34,765 nt of DNA from Sphingobacteriaceae bacterium (GTDB lineage: Bacteria > Bacteroidota > Bacteroidia > Sphingobacteriales > Sphingobacteriaceae), in assembly GCA_019751895.1 (NCBI GenBank), contig JAIEMU010000046.1, positions 1 to 34,765 on the forward strand, in the 5' to 3' direction. Made by a program: the position numbers and the translations under genes. Each line of letters begins with the position of its first letter. Position 1 is the first letter of the stretch. This document shows positions 1 through 8,693 of this stretch, piece after piece. Under the pieces are notes generated by a model. That model made no database searches and was not told where the DNA came from. It worked only from the letters and a program-made list of their open reading frames with translations.

Positions 1-1
1 G

Positions 2-589
2 GTAAAACCAGTGCCAAAAGACATTGTGGAGGTATTGAAGCACGAAACACGCTACATTTCTTTTTCCACAAAGCAAAAAGTTAGCATTCGCAATCGCTAT
101 AAAAGTCCACAAAGTTTGGGTTTGGATAGATGGGCAAAGGTAATTGCAGCACATCAATTATATCCCCATCAAAATTGTTTGTTGATAGATGCGGGCACTT
201 GCCTCACTTACGATGTGCTAACGGCAAGCAGCGAGTACTTTGGTGGAAGTATAAGTTTGGGGATAGCGATGCGTTTGAAAGCGTTAAACCATTATACATC
301 GGCTTTGCCTTTGGTAGATAGACCCCAAAAAGGGAAGAAGATACCGAAAGGAACAAATACTGAAAACGCAATTTTGAATGGTGTTTTGCAAGGTTTTCTG
401 CATGAGGTAAGGGGGGTTATTGCAGAAACAAACGAGCAATATCCACAATGTAAAATATTGATTACAGGTGGCGACTCGGATTTTTTGCGTAAAGAATTAA
501 AAAAAAATACATTTGCTTCGCAAATTGATTATAATAAATATTTGGTTTTAAAAGGATTAAATGAAGTTATTAAACTTACCTATGTATAA
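2..589 (+). CDS. coaX: Type III pantothenate kinase, 3' part (5' end outside window)
   Basis: Phosphorylates pantothenate in the first step of coenzyme A synthesis, in the cytoplasm. The reading frame is open from base 2, so the start lies before the window and about 195 of the usual 240-260 residues are present. The GTG at 11 is in frame but internal. Visible family signatures, in order, are LGLDRWAKVIAA (the GxDR region that binds pantothenate), LLIDAGTCLTYD (a phosphate-binding DxGT motif of the ASKHA fold), GGSISLGIAMR, and a late ITGGDS motif. The missing part is the N-terminal nucleotide-binding region. The gene overlaps the next one by 8 bases, which suggests co-transcription. In Bacteroidota coaX commonly sits ahead of envelope genes, as here. 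The identification rests on these motifs and the neighbourhood. Confidence 0.9.
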   Translation, partial: VKPVPKDIVEVLKHETRYISFSTKQKVSIRNRYKSPQSLGLDRWAKVIAAHQLYPHQNCLLIDAGTCLTYDVLTASSEYFGGSISLGIAMRLKALNHYTSALPLVDRPQKGKKIPKGTNTENAILNGVLQGFLHEVRGVIAETNEQYPQCKILITGGDSDFLRKELKKNTFASQIDYNKYLVLKGLNEVIKLTYV

Positions 590-1871
590 AAAAATTATCG
601 GCTTGGTCAGCTTATTTGTTTGGCTAGGTGTGCAGACAAATGCGCAAATTACCATTCAATCGCCGTATTCAAAATTTGGTATCGGAAATTTAAAAGCACA
701 ACCTAGTGCACAAACCCGTGCCATTGGTGGTTTGGCTACCGCAATTGGTTCCTTAACTACGTATAGTTCTGTAATTAACATGCAAAATCCAGCGTCTTAT
801 GTGGGTTTGTATAGTACTACGGTTGATGTGGGTGCTATTGCCAATTTTACCACTTTAGCGCAAAATGGGCATCCTGCCGAAAAAAGTTTTACAGGAAATT
901 TCAGCCATTTAGCATTGGGTTTCAATACCAGCAAAAAATCGGGATTAAGTTTTGGCTTGGTTCCTTATTCGGAGTTGGGTTATGATATTAAAAATAGCAT
1001 AAAAATTGACACCATGAATGTAGATCAGATTTATCGTGGCGAAGGCGGTTTGTCGAAAGCTTACATGGGTTTTGGGCATCGCATTGGTGAAAAATTAAGC
1101 GTAGGTTTGAATGTTGAGTATGTGTTTGGTAACTTGTTGTCCACCAAGTCGGTTGAGTTTCCAGCAGACCGCAATGTAATCAGTTCTCGCATGCAGCAAA
1201 AAAATAGTGTGGGTGGTTTAACACTTTCTTATGGTGCGCAATATGCAACCAAATGGCGCAAAACAACCGTAACTTTTGGTTATTCAGGATCGATGCCTAC
1301 CAATATTAATTCAAAATCGACTGAAATTTTAACACAATATGCAAGAGATTCGGGCGGAAATGAAAGCTCGGCTTTGGATACTTTACAGAACATTCAAAAA
1401 GATAAAGTAGCTTTTAAAATACCAATGACACATAATTTTGGTGTTGTTTTTCACCAAGATAATAAATGGATGTTGGGAGCGGATTTGAGAACAGGAAACT
1501 GGTCGAAATATTCGGTAGGTGGACAAAATCAAGGTTTGCAAGACAGTTGGGGCTTGTCGTTGGGTGGTCAAATTATTCCCGACATCACCTCAATAGGTAG
1601 TTATTTTAACCGTGTTGAATACAGAGCGGGGTTTATGTACGACAAAACCTATGTACGTTTCAACAATCAAGATATTAAACAAATGGCCTTCACTGTTGGT
1701 TTAGGTTTGCCTTTGGCGTCCAATCGTTTTTCGTTTTATAAAATGAACATAGCAGCCGAATTTGGCAATAAGGGTTCTTTGACCAATAATTTGATTAAAG
1801 AAAATTATGTGAATATTCATTTTGGCATCACTTTAAACGATACTTGGTTTAGAAGATACAAATTTGACTAA
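582..1871 (+). CDS. Putative outer-membrane beta-barrel protein
   Basis: Predicted secreted outer-membrane protein of about 429 residues. From the ATG at 582 there is a signal peptide ending TNAQ. The mature protein begins with the SPYSKFGIGNL region and has alternating hydrophobic/polar strands rich in Gly, Tyr and Asn, ending in Trp-Phe-Arg-Arg-Tyr-Lys-Phe-Asp, which is compatible with a closing beta strand. An upstream in-frame ATG at 561 would lengthen the N-terminus by seven residues. I prefer 582 because it places the basic signal-peptide start (MYKKI) first and overlaps coaX by only 8 bases. The lptC gene follows with no gap. Substrate and function are not readable from the sequence. 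The family is a conserved Bacteroidota outer-membrane protein found beside coaX and lptC. Confidence 0.75.
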   Translation: MYKKIIGLVSLFVWLGVQTNAQITIQSPYSKFGIGNLKAQPSAQTRAIGGLATAIGSLTTYSSVINMQNPASYVGLYSTTVDVGAIANFTTLAQNGHPAEKSFTGNFSHLALGFNTSKKSGLSFGLVPYSELGYDIKNSIKIDTMNVDQIYRGEGGLSKAYMGFGHRIGEKLSVGLNVEYVFGNLLSTKSVEFPADRNVISSRMQQKNSVGGLTLSYGAQYATKWRKTTVTFGYSGSMPTNINSKSTEILTQYARDSGGNESSALDTLQNIQKDKVAFKIPMTHNFGVVFHQDNKWMLGADLRTGNWSKYSVGGQNQGLQDSWGLSLGGQIIPDITSIGSYFNRVEYRAGFMYDKTYVRFNNQDIKQMAFTVGLGLPLASNRFSFYKMNIAAEFGNKGSLTNNLIKENYVNIHFGITLNDTWFRRYKFD

Positions 1872-2429
1872 ATGTTGAAATCAAAAAAGCATTTGATTTT
1901 TGTTTTTTTTGTCGCTTTAAGCGCCTGCAATAGCGATGATTTTAAACAAGCCGCTACGATAAAAGTGAGTAAGGAAGCGTTGAGTGTCGACCGTTCCTAT
2001 GATGTAGATGTAGTTTATAGCGACTCGGCAGTGGTGAAAGCCAAAGGCAAAGCGCCAATATTGGATAAAATAACACCAAAAACGGGCATGCCTTATCAAG
2101 AAATGCCGAAAGGTGTTTTTATTGAATTTTATGACGCCAATCTTCAGGTTACAGGTTCACTTTCTTCGGGCTATGCTTTGAAAAAAGAAAATGAAAGACA
2201 AACCGTTTTTAGAAAAAATGTAATTCTTAAAGGACCCAAAGGGAGTTATCAAACCGAAGAATTAATTTGGGACGAAAACACAAGAATGTACAGTTCGCCA
2301 AGTGGCACTTTTACTCAAATAGATGGCACAAGCCTATCAGGTAGTAATTTTTCGGCAGATCAAAAGTTTACCAACATACACATGAACAATGGAAATGGGG
2401 TAGGTTTTTTGAAAAATGGAATCGAATAA
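1872..2429 (+). CDS. lptC: LPS export protein LptC (lipoprotein form)
   Basis: LptC is the periplasmic bridge component that takes lipopolysaccharide from the LptBFG ABC transporter and passes it to LptA. The 185-residue protein starts with a lipoprotein signal; the lipobox LSAC places the modified cysteine at residue 19. Most LptC proteins are instead anchored by an uncleaved helix, but a lipoprotein form is common in Bacteroidota. After a linker, residues from about 70 to 150 form the beta-rich LptC/OstA-like part, with the short motifs EFYDANLQVTGSLSSGYAL and FRKNVILKGPKGSYQTEEL. The ATG directly abuts the stop codon of the preceding outer-membrane protein gene, which indicates translational coupling. 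The assignment rests on fold-type pattern and gene order, not on a catalytic motif. Confidence 0.75.
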   Translation: MLKSKKHLIFVFFVALSACNSDDFKQAATIKVSKEALSVDRSYDVDVVYSDSAVVKAKGKAPILDKITPKTGMPYQEMPKGVFIEFYDANLQVTGSLSSGYALKKENERQTVFRKNVILKGPKGSYQTEELIWDENTRMYSSPSGTFTQIDGTSLSGSNFSADQKFTNIHMNNGNGVGFLKNGIE

Positions 2430-2481
2430 ATTATAAAATTAACCTTTTTTAATTAAAGTACTTTTTTTTTGTCAAAATTTG

Positions 2482-2488
2482 TATCTTG
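2482..2488 (+). promoter_or_regulatory. Possible -7 element of a Bacteroidota-type promoter for ppiD
   Basis: TATCTTG, followed by CGCAC, lies 24 bases ahead of the ppiD ATG in an 83-base gap that is otherwise almost pure A and T. It resembles the TAnnTTTG -7 box of Bacteroidota sigma factors with one base missing. I could not find a well-spaced TTTG -33 partner, so this is a weak call. Confidence 0.35.
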
Positions 2489-2512
2489 CGCACTTTAAAA
2501 AAATAAAAGAAT

Positions 2513-4606
2513 ATGGGAATAATGACATTTTTACGCGAGCGTGCCGGCTATATATTGGTAGGTACAATCGGTTTTTCAATCGTTGCATTTTTAGTGGGCG
2601 ATGCAATCAGCGTAGGCTCTCCGTTTTGGGCTGATTCACAAAGAGTAGTAGGTACAATTGATGGAGTAGATGTTAAAATCGAAGACTTTAGTCCTAAAGT
2701 AGAAGAGAATTTAAACAGATTGAAACAACAATACGGCATGGCAAACGGTGCACAATTGCAATCGATGGCCGTGGATAATGCATGGAATGCAGAAATGTCG
2801 AATATTCTTTTGAAGAAAGAATATGAAAGATTAGGATTGACCATTTCAGGTGATGAATTATTTGATTTGCTTCAAGGCGAAAATCCAAGTCCGATTATTG
2901 TTCAGTATTTTGGCAACAAACAAACCGGTCAAATTGATAGAGCAACCATTATCAATTCATTGAAAGAGCAAACTAAAAATGCTGAATTGAAAAAACAATG
3001 GGACATGTTGAAAGACCAAATCGAAAAAGAAGCTTTGCAAAACAAATACAGCAACTTGGTTCGTAATTCGGTTTACGTTACGTCTTTAGAAGCCAATGAT
3101 GAGCACATCAACAGAAATAAATTGGCGAATTTTAAATATGTAGCTTTAGATTATAGCAGTGTAGCGGACAACAGCATCAAGTTAACGGATGAAGATTATT
3201 CAGATTATTATGCTAAAAACAAAAAACGTTTTGAAAACCCTGTTGAAACTAGATCTTTTAACTTTGTTTCTTTTCCTTTAAAAGCTTCAAAAGAAGATTC
3301 TTTAGCGATTAAACAAAACATAGAGAAATTGGCGTTGGATTTTAAAACCACTAAAAACGATTCGTTGTTTGCTGCGGTAAATTCGGATGTACAAGTTCCT
3401 TATGCTTACTTAGCCAAATCAAACCTGCCTTCAGGTCTTGATTCAGTAGTGTTCAACTATCCTGCGGGTAGTTATTATGGACCTAAATTGATTGGCAATT
3501 CGTACCGATTGATTAAAATTGTAGGTGCTCGTATCTCTCCAGATTCGGTAAAAGCAAGTCATATATTATTAGACCCAGCCAAAATGGGTGGATTAGATAA
3601 AGCTAAAAAAACTGCCGATTCATTAAAAGCGGTTGTTTTAGGCGGTGGCGATTTTGCACAATTGGCAAGTATTTATGGAACGGATGGCACCAAAGAAAAA
3701 GGAGGTTCATTGGGTACTTTTGGTCGTGGAAACATGGTTGCTGAATTTGAAGACGCTGCTTTTGGAGGTAGAATAGGAGAAATTAAAATCGTAACGACTC
3801 AATTTGGGGTACATCTTATTAAAATTGAAAATCAAAAAGGATCGTCAAAAGTGGTGAAATTAGCTTACATAGAAAAAGCAATTGCACCAAGCACCAAAAC
3901 ACAAACTGCGGCTTATCGTTTGGCACAATCTTTTTTCACAGATTTGAAGCCTGAAAGCTTTAATTCAGCTGCAAAAAGCAAAGGTTTGACCGTAGCTTTA
4001 GCCGAGAACGTAAGTTCAAGCCAAGGATATGTACAAGGAATGTTAAATCCTCGTCAGTTGATTCGTGAAGGATACGAAGCCAAACAAGGTGAAGTATTGC
4101 CTCAGGTATATCAAATGGACGATAGTTATGTAGTAGCTCGATTGATTTCGATTAAACCAAAAGGAACTCTAGCATTAGAGGAGGTTAAAAAAGACATCGA
4201 ACCGATGGTGCGCAATGCTGCAAAAGCAAAAATTTTGGTAGAGAAATTAAACAATGCCTTAAAAGGAACTAACGATTTGAACGCTGTGGCGCAAAAATTA
4301 GGTAAAGTAGTTACGCCAGTTCAAAATGTGGTATTTGCAAATCCAATTATTCCAGGATTGGCACAAGAAAACAAAGTAGTAGGCGCCGTGTTTGGAAGTC
4401 AACCAAACAAAGTTTCTGCAGCTATTGAAGGACAGAGCGGTGTGTTTGCAATTAGTGTAGATGGATTTTTAAATCCTTCAGCAGCAAATGTAGCTAGTCA
4501 AAAACAAATGATGGTGTCGAGTTCAATTCAAAAAACATTGAACGCCACTTTTCAAGCTTTGCAAGATAAGAGTGCGATAAAAGACAATAGAGTTAAATTC
4601 TATTAG
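2513..4606 (+). CDS. ppiD: PpiD/SurA-like periplasmic peptidyl-prolyl isomerase
   Basis: Membrane-anchored periplasmic foldase that helps outer-membrane proteins fold. The 697 residues begin with a short cytoplasmic stretch (FLRERAG) and one membrane helix at about 12-33, then a long SurA_N-type helical chaperone region to about residue 220. A parvulin (PpiC) domain lies near 345-440, recognisable from KASHILLDP, KEKGGSLGTFGRGNMV, FEDAAFGG and TQFGVHLIKI. The C-terminal 250 residues are a second chaperone-like region. Size and order match PpiD/SurA proteins of Bacteroidota, which lie near lptC in many genomes. An alternative start is the ATG three codons in (2522). A strong terminator follows directly, so this gene closes the coaX-lptC-ppiD block. 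The gene symbol is by family resemblance. Confidence 0.88.
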   Translation: MGIMTFLRERAGYILVGTIGFSIVAFLVGDAISVGSPFWADSQRVVGTIDGVDVKIEDFSPKVEENLNRLKQQYGMANGAQLQSMAVDNAWNAEMSNILLKKEYERLGLTISGDELFDLLQGENPSPIIVQYFGNKQTGQIDRATIINSLKEQTKNAELKKQWDMLKDQIEKEALQNKYSNLVRNSVYVTSLEANDEHINRNKLANFKYVALDYSSVADNSIKLTDEDYSDYYAKNKKRFENPVETRSFNFVSFPLKASKEDSLAIKQNIEKLALDFKTTKNDSLFAAVNSDVQVPYAYLAKSNLPSGLDSVVFNYPAGSYYGPKLIGNSYRLIKIVGARISPDSVKASHILLDPAKMGGLDKAKKTADSLKAVVLGGGDFAQLASIYGTDGTKEKGGSLGTFGRGNMVAEFEDAAFGGRIGEIKIVTTQFGVHLIKIENQKGSSKVVKLAYIEKAIAPSTKTQTAAYRLAQSFFTDLKPESFNSAAKSKGLTVALAENVSSSQGYVQGMLNPRQLIREGYEAKQGEVLPQVYQMDDSYVVARLISIKPKGTLALEEVKKDIEPMVRNAAKAKILVEKLNNALKGTNDLNAVAQKLGKVVTPVQNVVFANPIIPGLAQENKVVGAVFGSQPNKVSAAIEGQSGVFAISVDGFLNPSAANVASQKQMMVSSSIQKTLNATFQALQDKSAIKDNRVKFY

Positions 4607-4616
4607 TATTTTTAAT

Positions 4617-4624
4617 TAGTTTTG
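4617..4624 (+). promoter_or_regulatory. TAnnTTTG element overlapping the ppiD terminator region
   Basis: TAGTTTTG fits the Bacteroidota -7 consensus exactly. It is the only such match in the short gap ahead of the DUF2480 gene. A transcript starting about seven bases downstream would begin inside the left arm of the 4628-4657 hairpin. There is no TTG or TTTG 17-20 bases upstream, so the match may be chance in AT-rich DNA. Confidence 0.25.
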
Positions 4625-4627
4625 TAG

Positions 4628-4670
4628 CCGTGTAGCCTTTTTAATAAGGTTACACGGTTTTTTATTTTTT
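4628..4670 (+). terminator. Rho-independent terminator after ppiD
   Basis: CCGTGTAGCC (4628-4637) pairs with GGTTACACGG (4648-4657), ten pairs with one G-T wobble, around a ten-base loop. It is followed by a T-rich tract, TTTTTTATTTTTT, to 4670. This is the clearest intrinsic terminator in the window. It ends only five bases before the DUF2480 start codon, so that gene needs a promoter inside or upstream of the hairpin, or depends on read-through. Confidence 0.85.
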
Positions 4671-4675
4671 ATAGC

Positions 4676-5191
4676 ATGGAAATTCAAGAAAACTTTGTGA
4701 ATAAAGTAGCATCAAGCGGTTTAATAACCTTAAATCTTGAAGACTACTACGATAAAAACGAACGTGTAGTTTATGATTTGAAAGATAACCTTTTTAAAGG
4801 TTTGATTTTGAAAGAGCAGGATTTTAGGGCTTTTGTAAAAGATAACGATTGGAAAGCCTATGCGGGTAAAAATGTAGCTATTGTGTGCAGCGCAGATGCT
4901 ATTGTGCCTACTTGGGCCTACATGTTGTTGGCAACCAAGCTAAAACCTTATGTCAATGAATTGGTGTTTGGTGGTTTGGAGGCTTTAGAAGCGGTGCTGT
5001 TTACCAAAAAGCTAGCCACTTTAGATTTGGCGCAATATGCCGACCAAAGGGTGGTTGTAAAAGGTTGTGCCGATTTTGATGTACCCATCGCAGCTTATGT
5101 TGAAATTTCAAACTTGCTGTTGCCTGTTGTAAAAAGCATTATGTATGGCGAACCTTGCTCTACGGTGCCAATTTTTAAAAGAAAAGATTAA
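4676..5191 (+). CDS. DUF2480 family protein
   Basis: A 171-residue cytoplasmic protein with no signal peptide or membrane helix. It matches the conserved pattern of the Bacteroidota DUF2480 family: SGLITLNLEDYY near the N-terminus, LKEQDFRAFVKDNDW, the strongly conserved CSADAIVPTWAYMLL at about 78-92, KGCADFDVPIAAYVE, and a C-terminal MYGEPCSTVPIFKRKD. The two conserved cysteine-containing motifs could matter for function, but no activity is established to my knowledge. The start codon follows the ppiD terminator by five bases, and the gene leads a run of three small conserved genes. A DUF3108 gene follows after 30 bases. Family membership is confident; the role is unknown. Confidence 0.85.
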   Translation: MEIQENFVNKVASSGLITLNLEDYYDKNERVVYDLKDNLFKGLILKEQDFRAFVKDNDWKAYAGKNVAIVCSADAIVPTWAYMLLATKLKPYVNELVFGGLEALEAVLFTKKLATLDLAQYADQRVVVKGCADFDVPIAAYVEISNLLLPVVKSIMYGEPCSTVPIFKRKD

Positions 5192-5221
5192 CAATTATTA
5201 CCTAATTTTAAAACAATCAAG

Positions 5222-6001
5222 ATGAAAAAAATAATTTTATTAGTTGGGATTTTTCTTGTCAATTTTCATGTTTTGGCGCAAGATTTGAAATTAAAAAAAG
5301 AAGTGGTTTTTCAGGAAGGAGAGGTTTTAACCTATAAGTTGAAATATGGTTTTATCACCGCGGGGGAAGGGAAAATCAAAATTTTACCATCCGATTTGAT
5401 GTTTGACACCAAACCTACTTATCGCATTTCGGTTGATGTGCGTACTTCAGGGACTTTTGATATTTTTTATAAAATCCGTGACCACTACGATTCGTATGTA
5501 GATAGACAAAATTTAACCCCTTATTTTTATCAAGAAAACATTAGAGAGGGAAGGTATCAAAGACAAGATAAAGCTCGTTTTTATCAAGATACTAAAAAAG
5601 TAGTTTCCAATCGTGGAAATTTTGATACCGAAACCAATCAAACTTTCGATTTGGTATCAACCTATTATTTTGCAAGAAATTTAGACTTGTCGAAAACCAA
5701 AATTGGGGATAGAATTAAATTCAACTATTTCTTAGGAGATGCCATCTCAACCTTGCAAATTGAATATGTAGGTAGAGAGGTTATAGAAACCAAAATTGGC
5801 AAATTAAAATGCTTGAAATTCATTCCCTCAATCAATCCTGGAAGGGTGTTTAAAAAAGATAGTAAAATGTTTCTTTGGGTAACAGACGATGAAAACAGAA
5901 TTCCTGTAAAGGCAGAAGTGGAAATTTTAGTAGGTTCTGTAAAATTAGAAATTGACGCTGTGAATGGACTGAAACATCCTTTATCTGTACAAGAAAATTA
6001 A
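5222..6001 (+). CDS. DUF3108 family exported protein
   Basis: A 259-residue protein with a signal peptide (MKKIILLVGIFL to VLAQ), so it is exported to the periplasm. The mature protein is beta-rich, beginning with the FQEGEVLTYKLKYGFITAGE pattern typical of DUF3108. The family fold resembles lipid- or LPS-binding beta barrels and is often described only as an exported conserved protein. Other landmarks are SGTFDIFYKIRDHYDSYVD and the C-terminal FLWVTDDENRIPVKAEVEI. It lies 30 bases after the DUF2480 gene and 3 bases before the DUF3109 gene, so the last two are probably in one transcript. Its position beside LPS-transport and polysaccharide genes is suggestive of envelope work, but that is an inference. 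Confidence 0.8.
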   Translation: MKKIILLVGIFLVNFHVLAQDLKLKKEVVFQEGEVLTYKLKYGFITAGEGKIKILPSDLMFDTKPTYRISVDVRTSGTFDIFYKIRDHYDSYVDRQNLTPYFYQENIREGRYQRQDKARFYQDTKKVVSNRGNFDTETNQTFDLVSTYYFARNLDLSKTKIGDRIKFNYFLGDAISTLQIEYVGREVIETKIGKLKCLKFIPSINPGRVFKKDSKMFLWVTDDENRIPVKAEVEILVGSVKLEIDAVNGLKHPLSVQEN

Positions 6002-6004
6002 AAT

Positions 6005-6568
6005 ATGATAGAAATTCAAGGTGTGCTGGTGCATGAAGATGTGGTGAGCGAAAATTTTGTTTGTAACCTCAATAAGTGTAAAGGCATTTGCTGTATTGAA
6101 GGTGATTCGGGTGCGCCATTGGAGGCTTCAGAAGTAAATATTTTGCAAGAAATTTACCCAAAAATAAAACATTTGCTTTCTGAAAAAGGAATTACGGCGA
6201 TTGAAGAGCAAGGCACTTCGGTAGTAGATAGCGATGGCGATTTGACCACGCCTTGTGTAGATACCAATAAAGAATGTGCTTATGTAACTTTTGAAAATGG
6301 AATTACCAAATGTGGAATTGAAAAAGCCTACGAGCAAGGTTTGGTAGCTTGGAAAAAACCCATTTCTTGCCATCTTTATCCCATCCGCATTACGGCATAT
6401 CCCCAGTTTGATGTGTTGAATTACGACAGATGGCACATTTGTAAAGATGCTTGTTCATTTGGCAGAGAATTAAAAGTACCTGTGTATCAGTTTTTAAAAG
6501 AACCATTGATAAGAAAATATGGAGCGGAATGGTACACAGAATTAGAAAATACCGTTAAAACAATTTAA
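6005..6568 (+). CDS. DUF3109 family cysteine-rich protein
   Basis: A 187-residue cytoplasmic protein matching DUF3109. The N-terminal CNLNKCKGICCIEGDSGAPL carries four cysteines, and further conserved cysteines occur in ECAYVTFENGITKCGIEKAY, KKPISCHLYPIRI and HICKDACSFG. The cysteine pattern resembles zinc or iron-sulphur binding families (the YkgJ-like CxxCxxxCC type), so metal binding is likely, but no reaction is known to me. The C-terminal KEPLIRKYGAEWYTEL is also a family signature. It starts three bases after the DUF3108 stop codon and is followed 12 bases later by rmlA, which begins the polysaccharide locus. It marks the boundary between conserved chromosomal genes and the sugar gene cluster. 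Confidence 0.85.
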   Translation: MIEIQGVLVHEDVVSENFVCNLNKCKGICCIEGDSGAPLEASEVNILQEIYPKIKHLLSEKGITAIEEQGTSVVDSDGDLTTPCVDTNKECAYVTFENGITKCGIEKAYEQGLVAWKKPISCHLYPIRITAYPQFDVLNYDRWHICKDACSFGRELKVPVYQFLKEPLIRKYGAEWYTELENTVKTI

Positions 6569-6580
6569 ATACAAAATATT

Positions 6581-7441
6581 TTGAAAGGAATAATTTTAGC
6601 AGGTGGCAGTGGCACAAGGTTGCACCCACTTACCTTGGTAATGAGTAAACAAATGATGCCTGTTTACGACAAGCCGATGATTTACTATCCTTTGTCAACC
6701 TTAATGTTGGCGGGAATTAAAGAAATTTTAATTATTTCTACCCCCCACGATTTGCCTAATTTCGAGAAATTACTTGGAGATGGAAGTCGTTTGGGTTGTA
6801 AATTTAGTTATGCTGTACAACACGAACCCAATGGATTGGCGCAAGCCTTTGTAATTGGCGCCGATTTTATTGGCAACGATAGCGTGGCCTTGGTGTTGGG
6901 CGATAATATTTTTTATGGTGATGGAATGGCAAAATTATTACAAGCAAGCAGTAAGCCCGAAGGAGGAGTGGTGTTTGCCTATCCTGTTTCTGATCCTGAA
7001 CGTTATGGGGTAGTAGAATTTGATGCGCAAAAAAATGCAATTTCGATAGAAGAAAAACCTGAACAACCCAAATCAGATTATGCAGTGCCTGGACTTTATT
7101 TTTACGACAATTCGGTAGTAGAAATTGCTAAAAATATACAGCCCTCTGCCCGTGGAGAATATGAAATTACGGATGTAAATAAAGTGTATTTAGCACAAGG
7201 TAAACTCAAAGTAGGGGTTTTGAGTAGAGGAACCGCTTGGTTAGATACAGGAACTTTTGCGTCTTTGATGCAGGCAGGTCAGTTTGTGCAAATCATTGAA
7301 GAACGACAAGGTTTGAAAATTGGTTGCATTGAAGAGGTTGCTTTTAGAATGGGGTTTATTGATGCAGCACAATTGAAAAACATTGCCAATCCACTTGTTA
7401 AAAGCGGTTATGGCACGTATTTGTTAAGGTTGATTAAATAA
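6581..7441 (+). CDS. rmlA: Glucose-1-phosphate thymidylyltransferase
   Basis: Makes dTDP-glucose from glucose-1-phosphate and dTTP, the entry step to dTDP-L-rhamnose and other dTDP-deoxysugars. The 286-residue protein has the nucleotidyltransferase signature [13 protein letters not shown] at about 6-18, [16 protein letters not shown], the metal/substrate motif GDNIFYGDG, and [19 protein letters not shown]. Length is normal. The start is a TTG: the family begins exactly at the MKGIILAGG residues and no upstream ATG is in frame, so TTG at 6581 is the natural choice. It follows the DUF3109 gene by 12 bases. No rmlB, rmlC or rmlD is present in the window, so its product must be used by genes elsewhere or by downstream genes of this locus. 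Confidence 0.95.
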   Translation: MKGIILAGGSGTRLHPLTLVMSKQMMPVYDKPMIYYPLSTLMLAGIKEILIISTPHDLPNFEKLLGDGSRLGCKFSYAVQHEPNGLAQAFVIGADFIGNDSVALVLGDNIFYGDGMAKLLQASSKPEGGVVFAYPVSDPERYGVVEFDAQKNAISIEEKPEQPKSDYAVPGLYFYDNSVVEIAKNIQPSARGEYEITDVNKVYLAQGKLKVGVLSRGTAWLDTGTFASLMQAGQFVQIIEERQGLKIGCIEEVAFRMGFIDAAQLKNIANPLVKSGYGTYLLRLIK

Positions 7442-7494
7442 TCCTTTTGGGAATTTATATGTAGGTTTTTGACCTCGTTTTTATAAAATAATGC

Positions 7495-7502
7495 TACATT
7501 TG
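7495..7502 (+). promoter_or_regulatory. Candidate promoter -7 box upstream of gmd
   Basis: TACATTTG matches the Bacteroidota TAnnTTTG -7 element and lies 27 bases ahead of the gmd ATG in an 88-base gap. The nearest TTTG (7468-7471) is 23 bases upstream, longer than the usual 17-20. If real, it would drive the long gmd-to-fnl polysaccharide operon, since later gaps are mostly very short. Confidence 0.45.
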
Positions 7503-7529
7503 TAGCTAAAACATAATTTTTTAAAAACA

Positions 7530-8675
7530 ATGAAGGTAGCTTTAGTAACTGGTGTAACTGGACAAGATGGTGCGTATTTAGCAGAATTTTTGTTGAAAAA
7601 AGGATATTTTGTGCATGGGGTGAAACGCCGTTCATCGAGTTTCAATACCGAAAGAATTGATCATCTCTATCAAGACCAACACGAAGGAACTTCAAATTTT
7701 AAATTACATTATGGCGATTTAACAGATTCTACCAATTTAATTCGCATCATTCAAGAAACGCAACCGGATGAAATTTACAACCTAGCGGCGATGAGCCATG
7801 TAAAAGTAAGTTTCGATACACCAGAATATACGGCAAATGCCGATGGTATAGGTACTTTACGTTTGCTAGAAGCACTAAGGATTTTAAATTTAGCAAAAAA
7901 AACAAAGTTATATCAAGCCTCTACTTCTGAATTGTATGGCTTGGTACAGGCGGTGCCACAAAGCGAAACCACGCCATTTTATCCTCGCTCACCTTATGCG
8001 GTAGCCAAAATTTATGGCTATTGGATAACGGTTAATTATCGTGAAGCCTACAATATGTTTGCTTGTAATGGTATTCTGTTTAACCACGAAAGCCCTTTAA
8101 GAGGCGAAACTTTTGTGACTCGAAAAATTACACAAGCAGCAGCTAAAATTGTATTGGGCTTGCAAAAATGTCTGTACTTAGGTAATCTTTCTGCGCAACG
8201 TGACTGGGGGCATGCCAAAGATTATATCGAAGCCATGTGGCTGATTTTGCAACAAGAAAAAGCCGAAGATTATGTAATTGCCACAGGGGTAACCACCACG
8301 GTAAGAGAATTTGTGAAAATGACTTTCGCTGAATTGGGAATTACCATTGAATTTAGTGGAAAAGATGCCAACGAAATAGGTGTAATTATTGATGTAGATG
8401 ACCAAAAAGTAAAAGAATTAGGCTTGGTAGCCGACGGTTTGAAATTGGGCACTACGGTAGTTAGAGTAGATGAGGAATATTATAGACCTACTGAAGTAGA
8501 TTTACTTTTGGGCGACCCTACCAAAGCTAAAACACAATTAGGTTGGAAACCAAAATACGATTTAGAAGCTTTAGTAAAAGAAATGACACATGCAGATTTA
8601 AAACTCATGAAAAAAGAAGAATACCTTAAAAAAGGTGGTTTTAAAGTCGTTTCACATTTTGACAATCAAATTTAA
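7530..8675 (+). CDS. gmd: GDP-mannose 4,6-dehydratase
   Basis: Converts GDP-D-mannose to GDP-4-keto-6-deoxy-D-mannose, the precursor of GDP-L-fucose, GDP-D-rhamnose and GDP-perosamine. The 381 residues form an extended [19 protein letters not shown] at about 7-22, [19 protein letters not shown], the STSELYG and [10 protein letters not shown] catalytic motifs (Y and K of YxxxK), [16 protein letters not shown], and [10 protein letters not shown]. All are hallmarks of Gmd. No GDP-fucose synthase (fcl), rmd or per follows, so the intermediate must be finished by an enzyme encoded elsewhere. The gene is followed after 18 bases by the SLBB export protein, so it appears to lead the export/assembly operon. 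Confidence 0.96.
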   Translation: MKVALVTGVTGQDGAYLAEFLLKKGYFVHGVKRRSSSFNTERIDHLYQDQHEGTSNFKLHYGDLTDSTNLIRIIQETQPDEIYNLAAMSHVKVSFDTPEYTANADGIGTLRLLEALRILNLAKKTKLYQASTSELYGLVQAVPQSETTPFYPRSPYAVAKIYGYWITVNYREAYNMFACNGILFNHESPLRGETFVTRKITQAAAKIVLGLQKCLYLGNLSAQRDWGHAKDYIEAMWLILQQEKAEDYVIATGVTTTVREFVKMTFAELGITIEFSGKDANEIGVIIDVDDQKVKELGLVADGLKLGTTVVRVDEEYYRPTEVDLLLGDPTKAKTQLGWKPKYDLEALVKEMTHADLKLMKKEEYLKKGGFKVVSHFDNQI

Positions 8676-8693
8676 ATTCAAACAAATCTTAGC

